Notes: generated from the sequence alone by a model not told the origin. DNA of 27,376 nucleotides from UBA8752 sp049610565 (GCA_049610565.1 JBMYZR010000032.1:1-27376); one strand, 5' to 3'; shown: positions 14,087-21,596, counted from the stretch's first letter. A program made the numbers and translations.

Positions 14087-15895
14087 TCAATCCTTCTGAT
14101 CGGCCGCCCAGGACCGGATGGCTTGGGCCACCCGCAGGTTGACCACCTTGAGCAAGGCGTCTTCTTCTGCAGTCTTGATGGCGTCGACCGTACCGAATTC
14201 GCCCATCAGTTTGCGCCGTGTGGCGGGCCCCACGCCAGGAATGTCGTCCAGTGCGCTGTGCAGGGCTGCGGCGCTCCGGCGCTTGCGGTGGTGGGACAGG
14301 GAGAAGCGGTGGGCTTCGTCCCTCATGCGTTGGATGAGCTTGAGCGATTCTGACCGCTTGTCGAGGTGGAGCGGAATGCTGTCCCCGGGGAAATAGAGCT
14401 CTTCCAAACGCTTGGCGATGCCGATGATGGCCACCTTGCCCATGAGCCCCAATCCTTCGAGGGCCCCGACCGCACTGGACAATTGGCCCTTGCCTCCGTC
14501 CACGATGATGAGCTGGGGAAGGGGCTCGCCCTCGTCCACGAGGCGCTTGTACCGGCGGTGGACGACCTCGGCCATGGAGGCAAAGTCATCTGGCCCCTCG
14601 ACCGTCTTGATGTTGAACTTCCGGTAGTCCGCCTTGGAAGGCTTGGCCTTCTTGAACACGACGCAGGCCGAAGCGGGGTGCGTGCCTTGGATGTTGGAGT
14701 TGTCGAAACACTCGATGTGCACGGGGAGCTCCTTGAGGTGGAGGTCCTTCTGCAGGGTCTCCATGATGCGGTTTTGGGCCGCTTCGGGGTCCACCTGCTC
14801 CTGCTGCTTGCGGCGGTCGAGCATGGTGTACTTGGCGTTGCGTTCGGACAGCTCGATGAGCCGCTTCTTGTCGCCGCGCTGGGGGACGTGCCATTTGACA
14901 TCCTCCACGATGGGCCGTACGGGGATGCTCGTGAAGATTTCGCTGCTGTGCAATTGGGCACGGCGGCGGAACTCGAGGATGCCGTACTCCAGCAGTTCCT
15001 GATCGGTCTCGTCGAGCCGTTTCCGAAGCTCGATGGTCTGGCCGTGGACGATGCCGCCGTCCATGATCTTCATGAAGTTGACGTAGCCGGCTGCCGGGTC
15101 GCTCACCACGCTGTAGACCTCCACGTCGTGGATGCTCGGGTTGACCACGCTGCTCTTGGCCTGGAACTTCTCCAGCGCCATCTTCTTGCGCTTGTGCGTT
15201 TCGGCCTCTTCGAAGGCGAAGGCGGCGGAGGCGTCCTTCATTGCCTTGTCATAGGTCCGGATGAGGTCTTTGAGGTTGCCGCGGAGGATGGTCCGGATGG
15301 CGTCGACGCCCTCGTCGTAATCCTCCTGGCTCTGCTTGCCGACGCATGGAGCCTTGCAGTTGCCCATGTCGTACTCGAGGCACGTCCGGAATTTGCCCGC
15401 GTCGATGTTCTTTTGGCTCAGGTCGTATTTGCAGGTCCGAATGGGGTGCAGTTTGCGCACGATGTCGAGCACAGCGTGCATGGTCTTGGCTGACGCGTAA
15501 GGCCCGAAGTATTCCGAGCCGTTCTTGATGATGTTCCGGGTCGAATGGACGCGGGGGAACCGCTCCTTGCGGATGACGATGGACGGGTAGGTCTTGTCGT
15601 CCTTGAGCTCGATGTTGTACCGCGGTTGGTGCTCCTTGATGAGGCTGTTCTCGAGGAGTAGCGCGTCCACCTCGGTGGGCACCACGATGAACCGGATGTC
15701 GGCGATTTTCTGGACGAGCAGCCGGGTTTTGCCGTTCTCGTAGGTCTTCTTGCCGAAGTAACTGGCCACCCGCTTCTTCAGGTTTTTGGCCTTGCCGATG
15801 TACAACAGAGTACCCTCCGCATCATAGTGCTGGTAGACCCCCGGGCTGTCCGGAAGGCGTTGGAGGATGCGTTGGATGTGCGGCGTGGCTTCCAC
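14087..15895 (-). CDS. uvrC: excinuclease ABC subunit C
   Basis: UvrC makes both incisions around bulky DNA lesions after UvrA and UvrB have located them. The 602-residue product has the GIY-YIG nuclease at the N-terminus (PDSPGVYQHYDAEGTLLYIG, then KAKNLKKRVASYFGKKTY), the Cys-containing stretch ending CKAPCVGKQSQEDY, a UVR region around residues 195-235, the RNase H-like nuclease (HIECFDNSNIQGTHPASACV and LPQLIIVDGGKGQLSSA), and a C-terminal helix-hairpin-helix (LDDIPGVGPATRRKLMGEFG). The frame stays open upstream, but GTG 15895 (read as MEATPHIQRILQRLPD) matches the family start and lies just after a -10-like box; the 52 upstream codons overlap the divergent gene. It converges with the di-haem gene with no space between stops. 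Confidence 0.97.
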   Translation of the reverse strand: MEATPHIQRILQRLPDSPGVYQHYDAEGTLLYIGKAKNLKKRVASYFGKKTYENGKTRLLVQKIADIRFIVVPTEVDALLLENSLIKEHQPRYNIELKDDKTYPSIVIRKERFPRVHSTRNIIKNGSEYFGPYASAKTMHAVLDIVRKLHPIRTCKYDLSQKNIDAGKFRTCLEYDMGNCKAPCVGKQSQEDYDEGVDAIRTILRGNLKDLIRTYDKAMKDASAAFAFEEAETHKRKKMALEKFQAKSSVVNPSIHDVEVYSVVSDPAAGYVNFMKIMDGGIVHGQTIELRKRLDETDQELLEYGILEFRRRAQLHSSEIFTSIPVRPIVEDVKWHVPQRGDKKRLIELSERNAKYTMLDRRKQQEQVDPEAAQNRIMETLQKDLHLKELPVHIECFDNSNIQGTHPASACVVFKKAKPSKADYRKFNIKTVEGPDDFASMAEVVHRRYKRLVDEGEPLPQLIIVDGGKGQLSSAVGALEGLGLMGKVAIIGIAKRLEELYFPGDSIPLHLDKRSESLKLIQRMRDEAHRFSLSHHRKRRSAAALHSALDDIPGVGPATRRKLMGEFGTVDAIKTAEEDALLKVVNLRVAQAIRSWAADQKD

Positions 15896-15913
15896 TGGGC
15901 GGCGCTGGGAGGG

Positions 15914-15921
15914 GAAAGTTA
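15914..15921 (-). promoter_or_regulatory. uvrC: putative uvrC promoter -10 box (TAACTTTC)
   Basis: TAACTTTC on the - strand differs by one base from TAnnTTTG and lies 18 bases before the GTG start. It overlaps by two bases the box for the divergent gene, so the two promoters would compete for polymerase. Confidence 0.4.
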
Positions 15922-15927
15922 CCTTCG
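15920..15927 (+). promoter_or_regulatory. putative SDR-gene promoter -10 box (TACCTTCG)
   Basis: TACCTTCG differs by one base from TAnnTTTG, 6 bases before ATG 15934, implying a leaderless or nearly leaderless message. Confidence 0.35.
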
Positions 15928-15933
15928 GCGGCG

Positions 15934-17007
15934 ATGACCGAACCCACTCCGGGCCATGGCCCGTCCAAAGAACTGGTGACCGGTGCGACCGGCCTCGTCG
16001 GCATGGAGCGCTTGGTATACCGCCTCGAGCGGGGATGGCCGACCGGGGCATTGCGCCGGGCGGGCAGTGATGTGGGCCGGGTGGAGGCGTTTCTCCGGGA
16101 ACGGTTGGGCGAGGGGTTTGCCGCCGCTTGGTCCGGCCTTGAATGGCGGGAAGCGGATCTCTCTGATGTCGTGGCGTTGGAGGACGCCATGGACGGCTGT
16201 GACCGCGTGTTCCATGCGGCCGGCCGGGTGAGCTTCCGGCCTGGCGACGAAGCCCAGCTCAAGGCCGTCAACGCCGTCGGTACGGCCAATGTGGTCAACG
16301 CCGCGTTGGCGTCGGGCATCCATCGGTTCGTCCACATCAGCTCCGTGGCCGCCCTCGGTCGGTCCTCTGTGGATCCGGAGACAGGAGACCGGCTCCCCGT
16401 TTCGGAGCGCTCGGACTGGGCCGAAGGTGCCGGCGCTTCGCCTTATGGCGTGAGCAAGCATGCTGGGGAGATGGAGGTCTGGCGGGGCGTGGCCGAAGGA
16501 CTCGCAGCCTTCGCGGTGAACCCGACGGTCATCCTGGGCGACGCCCGGTATGCCGAGAGCTCCGGGCTCATCTATCGCCGGGCGGCCAAGGGTGGCCGGT
16601 TCTTTCCCATCGGGGGCAACGGATACGTTGGCGTGGCCGATGTGGTGGCCGCCGTGGCGGCGTTGGATGACGCCGTGGACCAGGGCCGGGAGGGCATCCT
16701 CGGCGAGCGGTTCGTCGTGTCGGCGGAAGACGTGTTGCACCGCGACGTGATGACGTGGGCGGCAGAGGGTCTCGGCGTGGAGGGACCGACCCGGCCCCTT
16801 ACTGGATGGATGCTGGGGTTGGCCTGGCGTGCAGCCCGGTTGGCCGGTTGGCTGACGGGTCGTCCGCCGGCATTGACCCGGGACCTTGCCCGCAATACGC
16901 AGTCGGTGCACCGCTATGACACGTCCAAGTTGCGGACGGCCTTACCCGATTTCCGTTTCGTCCCTGTGCGGGACGTCATCCGGCAGGCCACAGCGCAGGG
17001 CCTTTGA
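15934..17007 (+). CDS. NAD(P)-dependent epimerase/dehydratase-like extended SDR protein
   Basis: This is a soluble Rossmann-fold oxidoreductase of the extended short-chain dehydrogenase family, whose members act on nucleotide sugars, sterols or flavonoid-like ketones. The 357-residue product shows the dinucleotide loop VTGATGLVG (residues about 15-23), DRVFHAAGRVSF, FVHISSVAALG with the active Ser region, and the catalytic YxxxK in SPYGVSKHAGEMEV. The C-terminal third (PTRPLTGWMLGLAWRAARLAG) has hydrophobic helices, like SDRs related to sterol or dihydroflavonol reductases. ATG 15934 is immediately after a -10-like box. The substrate cannot be told from sequence or neighbours. It is a single-gene unit converging on the lipoprotein gene, the stops meeting in TGATCA. 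Confidence 0.85.
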   Translation: MTEPTPGHGPSKELVTGATGLVGMERLVYRLERGWPTGALRRAGSDVGRVEAFLRERLGEGFAAAWSGLEWREADLSDVVALEDAMDGCDRVFHAAGRVSFRPGDEAQLKAVNAVGTANVVNAALASGIHRFVHISSVAALGRSSVDPETGDRLPVSERSDWAEGAGASPYGVSKHAGEMEVWRGVAEGLAAFAVNPTVILGDARYAESSGLIYRRAAKGGRFFPIGGNGYVGVADVVAAVAALDDAVDQGREGILGERFVVSAEDVLHRDVMTWAAEGLGVEGPTRPLTGWMLGLAWRAARLAGWLTGRPPALTRDLARNTQSVHRYDTSKLRTALPDFRFVPVRDVIRQATAQGL

Positions 17008-17382
17008 TCAATTCCACTGGCTGTTCCGCGCCAGGGAGTCGAGGTGGGCCTGTACGTCGTCGAGGAGGGGAGGCAGGATCTCCGGCTGGCTGTACCACCA
17101 ATCGTAGGTGGCCGTGAAGGCCGAATCGGTCACGCCGGCTTCCTTGAGGATGCTGGCCCGGTACCGTGCGCGCGCCTTGTCGCGGTCGCCCTTGAGCATG
17201 TGTTGGCGGTGCGCGGCCTCGAGCAGCTGGAGCTGGGCGTGGACTTCGATGAAGGCTTCGCGGTCCATGAATCCGTCAGGCTGTGGTGGGACGTCGTCTG
17301 CGTGACGCGGGTCGCACCCGGTGAGCCCGATGCCGAGTCCGAATGCCACGAGGGCGATGACAGTCAGGCGCGTGCGGTTCAT
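17008..17382 (-). CDS. small DUF4296-like lipoprotein
   Basis: This 124-residue predicted lipoprotein has a signal peptide of MNRTRLTVIALVAFGLGIGL followed by the lipobox LTGC (Cys23). The mature part is mainly helical and includes FIEVHAQLQLLEAAHRQHML, YRASILKEAGVTDSAFTATYDWWY and a C-terminal LLDDVQAHLDSLAR. This resembles the DUF4296 family, common in Bacteroidota, whose function is unknown; the match is from pattern memory. ATG 17382 overlaps the dihydroorotase stop by 4 bases, and dihydroorotase is a frequent neighbour of such genes in this phylum as I recall. It converges with the SDR gene at a shared TGATCA. Confidence 0.72.
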   Translation of the reverse strand: MNRTRLTVIALVAFGLGIGLTGCDPRHADDVPPQPDGFMDREAFIEVHAQLQLLEAAHRQHMLKGDRDKARARYRASILKEAGVTDSAFTATYDWWYSQPEILPPLLDDVQAHLDSLARNSQWN

Positions 17383-18758
17383 CGTGCGAACTCCAGTCTG
17401 CGGCCTGCGTGGCTGACGCCGTCTGCGGGCTCGATGACGCGCTCCCCGTCCCACACTTGGACCCCATTGACCCAGGTGCCGGCAATGCGCGCCGAGAACC
17501 GGTCGCCGGTGAAGGGGGACCAACCGCATTTGCTGAGGATGCTGGACTCGGTCACCGTCCACGGGGCGTTCGGGTCGACGAGAACGAAGTCGGCCGCATA
17601 GCCCGGCCGCAGGTAGCCGCGGTCCGGGATGTCGAACAGCTCGGCCACGCGGTGCGCGGTCAGGCGGGGGATGTCGGTCAGGTCCAGCCATCCCTGGGCC
17701 ACGCCTTCGTAGAGGGCGACCAGGGCGTGTTGGACGAGCGGGCCGCCGGAGGGGGCCTTCCAATACCCGTTGGCCTTTTCGGCAACGGTGTGGGGGGCGT
17801 GGTCGGTCGCGAGGACGTCGATGGCGCCACCGGGCTTGAGGGCGGCGCGGATGGCGGCCCGGTCCTCGGCGGTCTTCACGGCCGGATTCCACTTGATGCG
17901 GGTGCCCCGGTCGGCGTAGTCGGCGTCGGTGAACCACAGGTGGTGGGTGCACGCCTCGGCGGTCACGCGCTTCTCGGACAGCGGCTTGCCGCTGTCGAAG
18001 AGGGCCAGTTCCCGCGCCGTCGAGATGTGGAGGACGTGCAGGCGTGCCCCGGTGCGGGTGGCGAGGTCCACCGCGCGGGAGGAGCTGCGGTAACAGGCTT
18101 CGGCACTGCGGATGATGGGGTGTTGGCCGATGGGCACGTCGTCGCCGAATTGGGCCTTGGCGGCTGCCGCGTTGGCCCGGATGGTGGCTTCATCCTCGCA
18201 ATGCGTCGCGATGAGCATCGGGCATTCCTTGAAGATGCCTTCGAGCACAGCCGCATCGTCGACCAGCATGTCGCCGGTCGAGCTGCCCATGAACACCTTG
18301 ACGCCGCAGACCCGCTTGGGGTCGGTCTTCAGCACTTCGTCGAGGTTGCCGTTGGAGGCGCCCATGAAGAAGCTGTAGTTCGCCGGGCTGACCTCGGCCG
18401 CCCGGTCGTATTTGTCCTGCAGGAGGTCCTGGGTCAGGGCCTGCGGGACGGTGTTGGGCATCTCCATGAACGTGGTGATGCCGCCGGCCACGGCCGCGCG
18501 GGATTCGGTGGCGATCTCCGCCTTGTGGGTGAGGCCTGGCTCGCGGAAGTGGACCTGGTCATCAATGAGACCGGGCAGCAGATGAAGCCCCGTGCAGTCG
18601 TGCTGGGTGGCGGCGGTGGCGGCCTCGGCGGTGGCGGGGTCGGCACTGCGCTTCAGGTCGGGTCCCACAGCGAGGATGCGGTCGTCCTGGATGAGCAGGT
18701 CGGCCGTTTCGACGCGGCCTTCGTGGACGAGGGTGGCGCCGGCAAACAGATGGGTCAT
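17379..18758 (-). CDS. pyrC: dihydroorotase-family amidohydrolase
   Basis: Dihydroorotase closes carbamoyl-aspartate to dihydroorotate in pyrimidine synthesis. The 459-residue product fits the class I/allantoinase-like branch: GLIDDQVHFREPGLTHK (residues about 63-80), TTFMEMPNT, KVFMGSSTG with Lys154 in the place of the carbamylated lysine, LIATHCEDEA (His186), LHVLHISTA (His244), and DVLATDHAPHT (Asp319). The first His of the usual HxH metal pair is Gln68. I recall the same QVH in other Bacteroidota dihydroorotases, so it is probably a lineage feature rather than decay. ATG 18758 overlaps the glycosyltransferase stop by 4 bases, and its own stop overlaps the lipoprotein start. An allantoinase or hydantoinase role is a less likely alternative. 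Confidence 0.88.
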   Translation of the reverse strand: MTHLFAGATLVHEGRVETADLLIQDDRILAVGPDLKRSADPATAEAATAATQHDCTGLHLLPGLIDDQVHFREPGLTHKAEIATESRAAVAGGITTFMEMPNTVPQALTQDLLQDKYDRAAEVSPANYSFFMGASNGNLDEVLKTDPKRVCGVKVFMGSSTGDMLVDDAAVLEGIFKECPMLIATHCEDEATIRANAAAAKAQFGDDVPIGQHPIIRSAEACYRSSSRAVDLATRTGARLHVLHISTARELALFDSGKPLSEKRVTAEACTHHLWFTDADYADRGTRIKWNPAVKTAEDRAAIRAALKPGGAIDVLATDHAPHTVAEKANGYWKAPSGGPLVQHALVALYEGVAQGWLDLTDIPRLTAHRVAELFDIPDRGYLRPGYAADFVLVDPNAPWTVTESSILSKCGWSPFTGDRFSARIAGTWVNGVQVWDGERVIEPADGVSHAGRRLEFAR

Positions 18759-19498
18759 GCGTCGGGGGTGGCGGGTTGGATGTCGAACCGCCGCATCTGG
18801 AGCACGCCGAGGAAGGCTTCGCGGAAGATGTTGAGGCTCATCTTGGAGGTGCCCAATTCGCGGTCGACGAAGGTGATGGGCACCTCGGCGATGGCAAAGC
18901 CCAGCTTGCGGGCATTGTACTTCATCTCGATCTGGAAGGCGTATCCGATGAAGTGGATGTGGTCGAGCCGGATCGTACGCAGTGTCTCCGCCCGGTAGCA
19001 CTTGAATCCGGCGGTGGGATCCTTGACGCCCAGGCCGAGGACCACGTTGACATACAGCGATGCGCCATAGCTCATGGCGATGCGGTGCCAGGGCCAATTC
19101 GACACGCCGCCGCCTTTGCAGTACCGCGATCCGACCGCCACACCGGCGCCGTCGAGGCACGCTTCGCGCAGGCGTTCGAGGTCGTTGGGGTTGTGGCTGA
19201 AGTCCGCGTCCATTTCGAACAGGTACGCGTACCCTTGGTCCAGTCCCCACTTGAACCCGGCGATGTAGGCGGTGCCGAGGCCCAGTTTGCCGGAGCGTTC
19301 GAGGAGGTGGATGCGGCCTTCATGGCGGCTTTGAGCCTCGCGGACGAGGTCGGCCGTGCCATCCGGGGATCCGTCGTCGACGACCAGCACGTGGAAGGCT
19401 TCACCGCGCTTCGGCGTCAACGCCATCACGGTGTCGAGCATCCGGGTGATGTTCTCCTTTTCGTTGTAGGTCGGGATGATGACGAGGCTGTCGGACAC
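18755..19498 (-). CDS. polyprenol-phosphate mannosyltransferase-like GT2 glycosyltransferase
   Basis: This GT-A-fold glycosyltransferase resembles dolichol/polyprenol-monophosphate mannose synthase (DPM1), which loads a sugar from a nucleotide donor onto a lipid phosphate at the inner membrane. The 247-residue product shows SLVIIPTYNEKENI at the N-terminus, the donor loop VLVVDDGSPDGTADLV, the metal motif FEMDADFSHNPNDLERL, DPTAGFKCYRAETLR and ITFVDRELGTSKMSL. It has no C-terminal membrane helices, so it is the soluble type. The start is taken as GTG 19498 (read MSDSLVIIPTYNE, as in relatives); GTG and TTG codons up to 19519 are possible earlier starts. It follows the pseudouridine-synthase homologue after 21 bases and overlaps pyrC by 4. 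Confidence 0.88.
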   Translation of the reverse strand: MSDSLVIIPTYNEKENITRMLDTVMALTPKRGEAFHVLVVDDGSPDGTADLVREAQSRHEGRIHLLERSGKLGLGTAYIAGFKWGLDQGYAYLFEMDADFSHNPNDLERLREACLDGAGVAVGSRYCKGGGVSNWPWHRIAMSYGASLYVNVVLGLGVKDPTAGFKCYRAETLRTIRLDHIHFIGYAFQIEMKYNARKLGFAIAEVPITFVDRELGTSKMSLNIFREAFLGVLQMRRFDIQPATPDA

Positions 19499-19519
19499 GG
19501 CGCAGGGGTTCACTTCCAA

Positions 19520-20521
19520 TTACAGGCTCATCCGGAGCAGGTTCAACTCTTCGCGGTCCAGCGCACGCCAGTGGCCGCGAGGCAGGTCCTTCTTGGTCAG
19601 CGGGCCCAGCACGGTGCGGTCGAGCCGTTCGACGGTGTAGCCGAAATGCTCGAGCAGCATGGATAGTGCCTTGGGCCGGTTTGAGTGCATTTCCACGCCG
19701 AGTTCGCGGGGCTTCTTGGCCTCGTCGATGAATTCGGCTGTGGAGACCTTGATGTAGCCCCGCTCGGTTTCGACGCCCTCCACCATGGCGGCGAGGTGTT
19801 CGGCCTTGACCTTTTGGCGCAGCGTCACGTGGTAAAGCTGGCGGAATTTGGTGCCGGGTGCCCGCATCCGGTCAGCCATTTCGGGGTCGTTGGTGAACAG
19901 CAGGAGGCCGGTGTCCATCCGCTCCATTTTGTCAACGGGGTAGAGGATTTCGCGGGTGGCGTTCTTCACCAGGTCCATGACGGTCCTGCGGCCTTGCTTG
20001 TCGCCTGCTGTGCCCAGGAAGTTCTTGGGCTTGTTGAGGACGACGTAATGCTTCTTTTCGGGCTTGATCCGCTGGCCCTCCACGATGACCTCGTCGGTCG
20101 GGTGGACCTTGGTTCCGAGCTCCGTGACCACCTTTCCATTGACCGTGACGGCGCCGGCGGTGATGAGCAAGTCTGCTTCCCGGCGCACGCAAACGCCGGA
20201 GTTGGCGATGAACTTGTTGAGGCGGAGCGGGGCGTCTCCGTCCTTGAGCATGGGCCGTTGCTTCGGGCGGGCCGAGGGGCCACCTGGCCGGCGGTATCCG
20301 CCTTTGCCCTTGGGGTGCTCCTTGCCGGCTCCCTTGCCCGGTCCAGACCCCTTCCGGCCCGGCCCGCGGGATGGCCGGGGGCCGTCGGAAGCGGCGTCGG
20401 AGAGGCTGCGGCGCGAACCGAAACCGCGCTTTTCGCCGCCCTCGGAATCCGGCCGGCGTCGGTTCGGATTTTCGGAACGTCCGGTGCGCTGGGGCCTTCT
20501 GGAACGGGGACGGTCAGACAT
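19520..20521 (-). CDS. RsuA/RluB-family pseudouridine synthase homologue with altered active-site motifs
   Basis: The family isomerises uridine to pseudouridine in rRNA. The 333-residue product has a basic, low-complexity N-terminal extension (residues 1-95, rich in Arg, Lys, Gly, Pro), an intact S4 RNA-binding domain (LRLNKFIANSGVCVRREADL, residues 99-118), then the synthase fold (VVLNKPKNFLGT, GRRTVMDLVKNA, TGLLLFTND, GLTKKDLPRGHWRAL). The catalytic loop, normally GRLD, reads DKME (197-200), putting Glu200 at the catalytic Asp position, and the normal NRIVRRIF-type motif reads NRPKALSM (281-288). The frame is continuous and lengths are preserved, so this is substitution, not frameshift. It may be inactive or altered, acting as an RNA-binding or ribosome-assembly factor. 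Asp203 in the nearby RMD could be a displaced catalytic residue. It stops with TAA. Confidence 0.9.
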   Translation of the reverse strand: MSDRPRSRRPQRTGRSENPNRRRPDSEGGEKRGFGSRRSLSDAASDGPRPSRGPGRKGSGPGKGAGKEHPKGKGGYRRPGGPSARPKQRPMLKDGDAPLRLNKFIANSGVCVRREADLLITAGAVTVNGKVVTELGTKVHPTDEVIVEGQRIKPEKKHYVVLNKPKNFLGTAGDKQGRRTVMDLVKNATREILYPVDKMERMDTGLLLFTNDPEMADRMRAPGTKFRQLYHVTLRQKVKAEHLAAMVEGVETERGYIKVSTAEFIDEAKKPRELGVEMHSNRPKALSMLLEHFGYTVERLDRTVLGPLTKKDLPRGHWRALDREELNLLRMSL

Positions 20522-20541
20522 GGAATCGTGGGGGTGGTGGG

Positions 20542-20549
20542 CGAAGATA
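20542..20549 (-). promoter_or_regulatory. putative promoter -10 box (TATCTTCG) for the pseudouridine-synthase operon
   Basis: TATCTTCG on the - strand differs by one base from TAnnTTTG and lies 20 bases before the start at 20521, inside the 58-base spacer after the outer-membrane protein gene. Confidence 0.35.
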
Positions 20550-20579
20550 CGGAGAGCGGGAACCCTGTGGGTCTGCGGT

Positions 20580-21581
20580 TCAGCGGCTGGGCGCGGTGCG
20601 CACGCGTTCGTCGGCCGAAGGGCCGCCTTTCTGACCGAAGAGGTAGGCCAGGGTCACCCCCCGTTCGAGGAAGGTCATGGCGTGCCGGGCCTCGCTGGCG
20701 TCGAGCAGGGCGCCCTCGATGCCTTCCACGACGGGGGTTTCCCCGCTGAGGTCGCTGGAGGCGAGGAACCGGCTGTTTCCGATGTCGATCCAGCCGGCCT
20801 GGAGTCGGGCGAGGGCCCGGAACCGGCCGCATTGCACCCAGGCGCCCGCACTGGCGCTGGCTCCCCATCCGCTGATGTGCCAATAGTGCTTGGTGCGGAT
20901 CCCTTGCCAACGGACATCGGTGGCGCAGAGCACGAGGCCGAGGCTGGTGGCGCCCTGGAGGCCGAACCGCCACTTGCGGTTGGCGGTGTCCCACGTCTGC
21001 CGGGTGCGGGCGGCCCGGCCGAACTCGAGGTCGCGTTCGACGGCGACCCGGATGAAGTTCATGCCGTCGGAGTGCTCGAAGTTGAAGTCCCGCCACGCCC
21101 AATCGAAGGGGCTTTGGTCGAAGGTGAGGCTGTCCATGACGCCGCTCGCCAGGTGGACGGTGTGGGGCACCTTGTATTTCAGGTGGTCCCATCCGAGGCT
21201 GATCCACGTGGCACCGGGCACGACGTCTCCTCCGCGGATGCGCCGGCCGATGCGCGCATTGAACTGGGGAATGGTGAAGGCGAGGGGGTTCAAATGGACG
21301 GCCGGATCGAAGGGGGCCGGCATGTCCGTGGCCCGGAGGTCGTGGAGGGTCAAATCGATGCCCGGTCCCACCAGCCGCAGGTCGGTGCTGCCATATTGGG
21401 CCCGGTGATACCCCCAGTGCGCGTACCATTTGGCGTCCGCCTTGGGCGCCTTGACGTAGCCGATGGCCCGTTGCATGGCCTGGCTGCCGGGTTGGGCCAG
21501 GACCGGCTGCGCCCCGAGGAGGACCAGGGTGGCGCAGAGCATCCGGAGACGGGGGCAAAGCGAAGTCAGGCGTTGACACAT
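20580..21581 (-). CDS. conserved hypothetical secreted, probably outer-membrane beta-barrel protein
   Basis: This 333-residue protein has an N-terminal signal peptide (MLCATLVLLGAQPVLAQ, residues about 14-30). The mature part is rich in aromatic residues and alternating strands: GYVKAPKADAKWYAHWGYHRA, GPGIDLTLHDLRATD, NPLAFTIPQFNARIGRRI, ISLGWDHLKYKV, FEHSDGMNFIRVAVERDLEF and a C-terminal strand GVTLAYLFGQ. I recall similar proteins in other Bacteroidota annotated only as hypothetical. The barrel topology is inferred from composition. The frame stays open upstream into yraN, but ATG 21581 is preferred because it yields a signal peptide and lies next to a -10-like box; the Met 13 codons later is an alternative start. 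Function is unknown. Confidence 0.7.
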   Translation of the reverse strand: MCQRLTSLCPRLRMLCATLVLLGAQPVLAQPGSQAMQRAIGYVKAPKADAKWYAHWGYHRAQYGSTDLRLVGPGIDLTLHDLRATDMPAPFDPAVHLNPLAFTIPQFNARIGRRIRGGDVVPGATWISLGWDHLKYKVPHTVHLASGVMDSLTFDQSPFDWAWRDFNFEHSDGMNFIRVAVERDLEFGRAARTRQTWDTANRKWRFGLQGATSLGLVLCATDVRWQGIRTKHYWHISGWGASASAGAWVQCGRFRALARLQAGWIDIGNSRFLASSDLSGETPVVEGIEGALLDASEARHAMTFLERGVTLAYLFGQKGGPSADERVRTAPSR

Positions 21582-21588
21582 GCGGCCG

Positions 21589-21596
21589 CGAAAGTA
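21589..21596 (-). promoter_or_regulatory. putative promoter -10 box (TACTTTCG) for the outer-membrane-like gene
   Basis: TACTTTCG on the - strand differs by one base from TAnnTTTG and ends 7 bases before ATG 21581, implying a leaderless or nearly leaderless message. Confidence 0.35.

Noticed and set aside
15896..16051. Longer uvrC start adding 52 residues
   Set aside because: The added part overlaps the divergent gene and its promoter, and UvrC proteins begin just before the PDSPGVY segment, which GTG 15895 provides.
17383..17952. N-terminal extension of the small lipoprotein by 190 codons
   Set aside because: The extension is an out-of-frame reading of dihydroorotase, rich in Arg and Pro. 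The internal ATG 17382 gives a clean lipoprotein signal and the standard 4-base overlap.
19520..20521. Frameshift pair as an explanation of the DKME stretch in the pseudouridine-synthase homologue
   Set aside because: I read the alternative frames through 19900-19940 and found no GRLD-like sequence, and the spacing to flanking motifs equals the family norm.
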